From the NCBI RefSeq assembly GCF_003255815.1, contig NC_037686.1:60336370-60400369 (forward strand): a stretch of DNA of 64,000 bases, written 5' to 3'. Origin of the DNA: Theropithecus gelada (taxonomy: Eukaryota > Chordata > Mammalia > Primates > Cercopithecidae). The notes beneath the pieces were generated by a model. It was not told the origin of the DNA and did not search any database. It saw only the letters and a program-made list of their open reading frames with translations. The translations under genes and the position numbers were made by a program. Positions 58,736-64,000 of the stretch are shown piece after piece (positions within the stretch are counted from its first letter, which is position 1; each line of letters opens with the position of its first letter).

Positions 58736-59293
58736 AGTATTAGGTGTCAACTTGACTAGACTGAGGGATTCCTAGATGGCTGATGAAGCATTTTTCCTGG
58801 GTGTGTCTGTGAAGGTGCTGCTAGAGGAGATTGGCATTTGAGGCAGTGGACTGGGAGAGGAAAACCCACCTTCAGTGTGGGGGTGGACACCATCTAATAG
58901 GCTGCCAGCAAGGCTAGAACAAAGCAGGCAGAAGAACTGGGATAGACAGGTTGCTTGCTGAGTTGGCTTGCTCTCTTTCTTTCCCTGCCATGTCACATAC
59001 TCAGCTTCCTCTCCTCCTGCCCTTGGATATCAGACTCCAGGTTCTTCAGCATTTGGACTTGAACCAGCAGCATGTCAAGGGTTCTCAGGCCTTCAGTCTC
59101 AGACTGAGTGCTGCACTGTTGACTTCCGTGGTTTCGAGGCTTTTGGAATTGGACTGAGCAATGCTACCAGCTTCTCTTTCCCCAGCTGGCAGATGACCTA
59201 CTGTGGAACTTCCCCTTGTAATCCTATAAGCCAATTCTCCCTAATAAACTTATCTTACTGGTTTTGTCCCTCTGGAGAACCCTGACGAATAGA
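58736..59293 (+). mobile_element. MLT2-type (ERVL) LTR, solo, inside the L1M 3' UTR
   Basis: Starts 'tgtgatggttagtattaggt' with 'gtcaacttgactagactgag' and 'cctgggtgtgtctgtgaagg', and ends 'ctggagaaccctgacgaata'. The flanks 'gttac' (58731-58735) and 'gttag' (59294-59298) fit a 5-bp target-site duplication with one change. Same family as 35678-36183 but on the other strand. The frames at 58951-59285 are inside it and are not genes. Confidence 0.8.
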
Positions 59294-59590
59294 GTTAGTA
59301 TTAAAATAAAGTTTACAAACATGCAAAATCATACAGTATGTTGATGAAGATACAGCTACATATAGTGGAGCTATAAAGAAGAACAAGGAAATGATAAACA
59401 CAAAATCCAGGACAGAAGTTACCTCTGGGATGGTTGGTGGGAGCAGACGATGTGAAAATGGCAAGTCAGATGGAGGGCTTAACTACTAATATTAACTATG
59501 TATTTCTTAGAGTGGTTGGTGTGTATACTCATGTTCGTTTTACTACTATCTTTCATATTACGTATGTTTCATAACATTTTGTAGAATGTG

Positions 59591-60437
59591 TGAGTATATG
59601 AATTCTAAATCTAAATCCCAGTTCTGGCCACAACAACGTATCAATATCATAAGGGAGGGCTTCCAAATTCCCAGCTAGGGTCAATGCATTTTTTTCATTG
59701 TCAACATATTAGTGCAATCTATTTTGCATATCCAAATGCCTACAGTTCAACAGAGAGGGGCAATAAAGCTCATATATAAAAGAATCAACACAATAGTGGT
59801 ATATAACTGCCTAGAGACAAGTAATGCAAGGATGTGGCAGCAATATCCAATAATAAACAATCACACACAAGGACTGACTCTCTATTGAGGGTATGTGCCC
59901 CATTAGCATAGTACTATGACACTCAGCCCTACTTCAGAGGTGCACTCTCCCACTCTCCTCACTGAAAGGTTGAGTTTCTGACTGGAGGCTCTGGAATTTG
60001 CTCCTTGGTCCCAACGTACAAGCCACGAAAAAGCAAGCATTCAAACTTACAAAGCACCAACCAAAAGATGAGATACTGTAGAATTTTACTGCAACCCCAG
60101 AAATATGTGTGAATAGCCTGTGACTTAACAGAAAAGTTCATTCTACGTAGATGTAATAGTTTTATATTGATACAATCCTCTGTTATGTATGGTGTTAAAG
60201 TAATATATACATATACATTGATATGTAATTTGAATATACTTCCTCCAACTGGTTTCAGTTTATTCTATCACAGTCAGTGGAGTAAATGTAATGTTCTAAA
60301 ACATGTTGAGCTTTATGTATACTTAAGTGGAAAAAATTGAAATGGAAAAATACAATAAGGCAGACAATCACAAATATATGTCTATCAAAAGAAGGTATGA
60401 ATGCAGTTATGCTTAATGTTATGCAAATGGCACCTAT
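59591..60437. other. Unassigned unique sequence
   Basis: Nothing recognised. Confidence 0.5.
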
Positions 60438-60736
60438 GGCCGGGCAGGGTGGCTCATGCCTATAATCCCAGCACTTTGGAAGGATGAGGGGGTGGTTTAC
60501 CTGAATTCAAGAGTTTGAGACCAGCTTGGCCAACAGGCAAAACCCCATCTCTACTAATACAAAAAAATTAGCTGGATGTGGTGGTGGCTGCCTGTAATCC
60601 CAGCTACTCCAGAGGCTGAGGCACAAGAATCGCTTGAACCTGGGAGGTGGAGGTTGCAGTGAGCTGATATCACGCCACTGCACTCCTCCAGCCTGGGTGA
60701 CAGAGCGGGACTCTGTCTAAAAAAAATTAAAAAAAG
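60438..60736 (+). mobile_element. AluS
   Basis: Starts 'ggccgggcagggtggctcat', with 'gagaccagcttggccaacag' and 'cgcttgaacctgggaggtgg', then a short A-rich tail. 'cactcctccagcctgggtga' holds a 3-base duplication relative to consensus. Confidence 0.93.
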
Positions 60737-62994
60737 ACTTGTGACGTGGAATAAAACGGAATGACAGCATCAGACTTGAATTCAGAAATGTTTATATCTC
60801 AATATATCTCAGAAGTAAATATACTTTGGAAAAAGACAAAATAAGGCTCTGAAAATGAAGATATTGAAGGTGAAGTGAAAGGCTGAATAAAATTGTTTAC
60901 TGAAATATGAACATTAAAAAGGCAGTATTTCTAAATCAACATATTGAGTAATTTTTATTTTACAAGTTTGTGCAACTCAATTAATACAGTAATTACCAAA
61001 ATAGGTGCCTGATTAGTATAGATATCTACATATCTTAACTATATATGCCCAAATTATTTGAAAATATTTTTAATATTTTCTCACTTAAAAACAGATGCAT
61101 CACATTTTATATTGTTTCTTCTCTTTGGGCATATACTTACAAGAGAATAAAAGTAAATATACCTCTACTGCCTCTCTCTCTCTCTCATCAGTAAGAGAAT
61201 ATTGGAGATGGTCCCAAAGAGGAAATAATTAATATAATTAATTTACATACTTTTTGAAAATTCTTGCTTCAACTTTGAGGGAGTTTACTGCTAGAAAAAT
61301 GAAGATTTAAAATTTAAAAACATGCCTAAGACCTCAGAGCTAGTAGGGTATTTGTACTTATTTCTAATTCCAAAGATCATATTAAATATAAACTTGTATA
61401 TATTACATTTTCAATGGTAATGTCCCCCTTCAAATTAGGATAGAAATGGGGGAAGTTAAAAACAAAGCTTGTGAAAAACCTACCAGTACAACCTGCTGGT
61501 TGTAAAAAGAAAACCTTATGCTTCTTAAGGTAATGAAATTTTAAGTTTGTGTGTGTGTATACAAGTATGTATCTTTTTATTCATGTGTTCAACAACAGGA
61601 TATTTTAGATGGTTTTATAATTACTGTTAGGAAAAGGTCACAATAACAACTGGATATGTGTACATTTCAGTTTACTTCGGTAAATCTAGAGAGATAATCA
61701 GAAGTTAGTTGGTGTACATAAGCCAACTGTAAGCATATTATGCTCCAGTTAGCATTGAACTAGCCAGGGTGCTCAGATTAATGCTTAAAAAGACAGTAAA
61801 AACTTTACGTTTTGTTGATGTGGGGTTAACTTTTATTAGCTATATCCTTTATATGAACTTATATTTTAATGAGTATTTCCTCAAAGCAATTTCATCATTT
61901 CTTGGTTGTATTGTGTTTTTATACATATAAATCTCCCTTCAATGTTAAGTGAAATATTGCATTGAAGCATCAAATTTAAATGGTTCATAAAGTTAAAATA
62001 ACCATATTTTAAAGCTGCAAGCAATGTAAACAAATCTAGAGAAAACCTAATCTTTTGGAACAGAGTGCAGGAATGAACATACCATTAAAACAACAAACAA
62101 ACAAACAAAAAACAACAAACAAAAATCAATAAAACTTGGCAGTAATTTTTCAGTATAGTACAAGGGTTTGCAGCATTATTCACATCATGCAATGAATAAG
62201 GTAAAAATACTTATTGTTCATTGAGGGGTGTCAGATTTTAATGCAAGGATTGAATAGTTTATGTTTCTCATTTAGCAAATGAGAAAAGTGACAGTAATAG
62301 GGGCCAAACTGACTTCCAAAAAGAGAAACAAGGAGCATTAAAGATGTTGCATGACCATGAATATTTCCCTTTTTAAACTGTAAAGAATAATGTATGTATC
62401 CCGAGGTCAGAAATAGAGCAGAACACAATATATTAGAGGACACTGGCTTATCTAGGACATCTGAAAACCTGAGACATTAGGTGAAATTCAACATCAGTGT
62501 TAATACAGTTGAAAGAAAAATTACATTCATTTCAAGAGTCAGCAATACAGAAATCATCTAAAGAAATAGTATAAAATAGAAAGAGCAATTGCCATGTACT
62601 GTGAAACAGTATTGGCTTAGATTATAACTTGTCTTTCTGTTCTACCAAGTATCATCTTCCCTAATATTTCAGTCTTTTAAATAGTTTATACAATAATTAA
62701 CACACCATTGTTATTGGAATGATTCTCCTTGAGTACTTTATTTTCTGTTGTTCAGATTTAGGGTTTCTCCTTTCTTCCCATTTCACTCCTTCCCTCCCTC
62801 CTTTGTTTCCTTTCTTCTGTGATTATTCACAAGACAGGGAAAAGAATAACAGATTGTTGTTTTTTCCCTAAAACAAACTCTATTTGAATATATTTGATCA
62901 ACTGTTAGTCACAGAATTCACAGCATTCACTTCTACTTGGTGTGGGCTCCTTTATGCTGGGAAATTTGTGAAAAGTGGAAAAGGAATGTTTCTT
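60737..62994. other. Unassigned AT-rich sequence with small simple repeats
   Basis: CT run (about 61170-61188), TG patch (about 61543-61559), (CAAA)n patch (about 62089-62124) and a CT-rich tract (about 62767-62816). No gene or TE recognised. Confidence 0.5.
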
Positions 62995-63092
62995 TTTAGT
63001 TCCCTCTTAACTGTCAGCTCCATAGAGGTACAGCCCATGCATACTTTGTTCACCACTGCATTCCCAGGATTCAGAACTGTGCCTGGCACTGT
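62995..63092 (+). mobile_element. L2 3' end
   Basis: 'ctgtcagctccatagaggta', 'ttgttcaccactgcattccc' and 'gaactgtgcctggcactgtg' match the L2 3' end. It explains most of the 85-codon frame at 62884-63141. Confidence 0.75.
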
Positions 63093-64000
63093 GGATCTGG
63101 AGGTTCTTAGGGAGGGGGAGAGAAGGAAAAGAAAAGCCTGACAGAGCCTGAATCAAATACACTGAGTTGTCCATCTTACCGTCATTACTAGCAATGGTCT
63201 ATACACAGGCCAGTCAGACCACACTCAGGCTTTCTCTTTCTCTCTCTTTCTCTCCCTCTCTCCAAGGCATTCCTTGATATTCAAATACAGACCAAACTTG
63301 GGGTAGTTGAGTGAGTGGGAGTTGCAAGAGTGAGTTTCAGTGGTTTTATTCTATTTGCACTTATGGATAACACAGAAACTCTTTTAGAAGATTGATGGGA
63401 TGTGCCATGAGAAGTATATACTCAAAACCTAGTGGTGATCTCTACTCAAATTTACCTATCATAATTCCCCCTAATTAATTGATATCTTAGAATGTTAGGG
63501 AATCTTACCTCTGGAAGTAGTGTTATATTCCCTTCTATTTAAAAAAAAAAAAATCTTCAACGTGCTAACCTTGTGCATTACTTTAGTGACGTATACCTCA
63601 AGCAACTTGCAAGAAGTTTCTTCTTTTTCCTCATAACCACGCTGTTTCAGAAATAAATAAGCCATGTCTATTATAGAACAGGTACCACTTCCTGGGGTTT
63701 TTCCTTGGGTGGTAATCACTACCTTGCATACCCCTCCTCTCGCTCCTTCTCTTTCTGATGAATTCCTAAGACTTTCAAAGTCTCTAGAGAGACTGCTAAT
63801 TCCTCAATGAGCAGATTCATAGTCAATTGACTTTTATGTTCTTCCTTTATGCTAATCAGTACCTTGACAGTAGATACACTGATTGGTCCTTTTATTCAAA
63901 AGTATCCATTCATTCAAAAGTAACAAAAGTATGGTGAACAGTCAAATTAATAATGAATTATAAATCCATTCAAAATTCCTTCAAAAAACTTTTGAATTGA
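63093..64000. other. Unassigned sequence to the window end
   Basis: CT-rich tract at about 63229-63262 and a 13-base A run at about 63541. Nothing else recognised. Confidence 0.5.

Larger units (their letters stand above)
53890..59590 (+). mobile_element. Old L1M, nearly complete in outline, with four nested insertions
   Basis: L1M sequence in the right order on the plus strand: 'aggcaaacaaaaattgagaa' (about 53911), 'aacactccagataaaagaca' (about 54257), 'ttaatagccttaaatttgta' (about 54579). After an insertion come 'aaactaaaagttaatcttcg' (about 55277) and 'ttcaatcttatgcaaactct' (about 55827), then 'tgtggtattgtcatcgacgt' (about 56929). The 3' UTR-like 'gttacctctgggatggttgg' (about 59418) is near the end. 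Insertions: 54645-55065, 55470-55645, 57181-57715, 58736-59293. About 4 kb of L1 remains, in no usable reading frame. Family is of the old L1MC/L1MD/L1ME kind; the subfamily is not set. Confidence 0.82.

Noticed and set aside
58951..59285. Overlapping plus frames of 68 and 105 codons
   Set aside because: Inside the MLT2-type LTR.
1..64000. tRNA, rRNA, U6/7SK/Y RNA genes, CpG islands, CRISPR arrays, bacterial-type operons
   Set aside because: Looked for characteristic sequences by eye and found none; the window is repeat-rich primate DNA, so bacterial feature types do not apply.

Overview
This is primate nuclear DNA: AT-rich and packed with Alu, L1, MIR, L2 and endogenous-retrovirus LTR relics, with no dense coding. 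Two Alu copies (about 12090-12385 and 15722-16024) carry the combination typical of the AluYRa-type subfamilies of Old World monkeys: antisense 'gtggccggatctcagctc', 'cgcccggctagttttttg' and 'ggcttgagccaccgcgcc'. The source is therefore most likely a macaque, baboon, guenon or other cercopithecid rather than a human or other ape. The species cannot be told from the window.

I find no protein-coding gene, rRNA, tRNA or recognisable snRNA. The region reads as a gene desert or the inside of a very large intron. Most open frames over 60 codons fall in repeats (Alu antisense strands, L1, a GGAA microsatellite). The only ancient protein signal I can name outside L1 is a broken pogo/Tigger-type transposase N-terminus at 52595-52815.

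Layout. 1-1380: edge of a THE1/MST-type LTR and probable MaLR internal sequence. 2309-2942: an Alu inside an Alu. 7070-9530: Alu cluster with TA-rich, TG/CA and GGAA repeats. 12074-13447: Old World monkey AluY, then a solo HERV-H LTR (LTR7 type) nested inside a different LTR. 15022-22565: a nearly full-length, dead primate L1 on the minus strand, interrupted by three Alus and carrying a 107-bp tandem duplication in its 5' UTR. 22825-29535: MIR, L2, L1M and Alu fragments. 30227-31534: an unusual local duplication with order A-B-A'-X-B'. 31965-39050: MIR pair, Alu, an MLT2-type LTR, L2, and an L1M 3' half split by an Alu. 39051-45950: mostly unique sequence with one L1M piece. 45950-49115: a patchwork of L1M fragments with LTR-like insertions and a 190-bp tandem duplication. 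50-53 kb: AluY/S, a 12-bp minisatellite, the Tigger relic and a MER5A. 53890-59590: an old L1M nearly complete in outline, interrupted by four younger insertions (LTR-like, Alu, MLT1-type LTR, MLT2-type LTR). 59590-64000: one Alu, one L2 and otherwise unique AT-rich DNA.

Family names come from recognising consensus landmarks by eye; subfamily names and boundaries are approximate. I found no convincing novel biological system. The most informative observations are the nested-insertion chronology, the A-B-A'-X-B' duplication, the LTR-in-LTR, and the Tigger relic.
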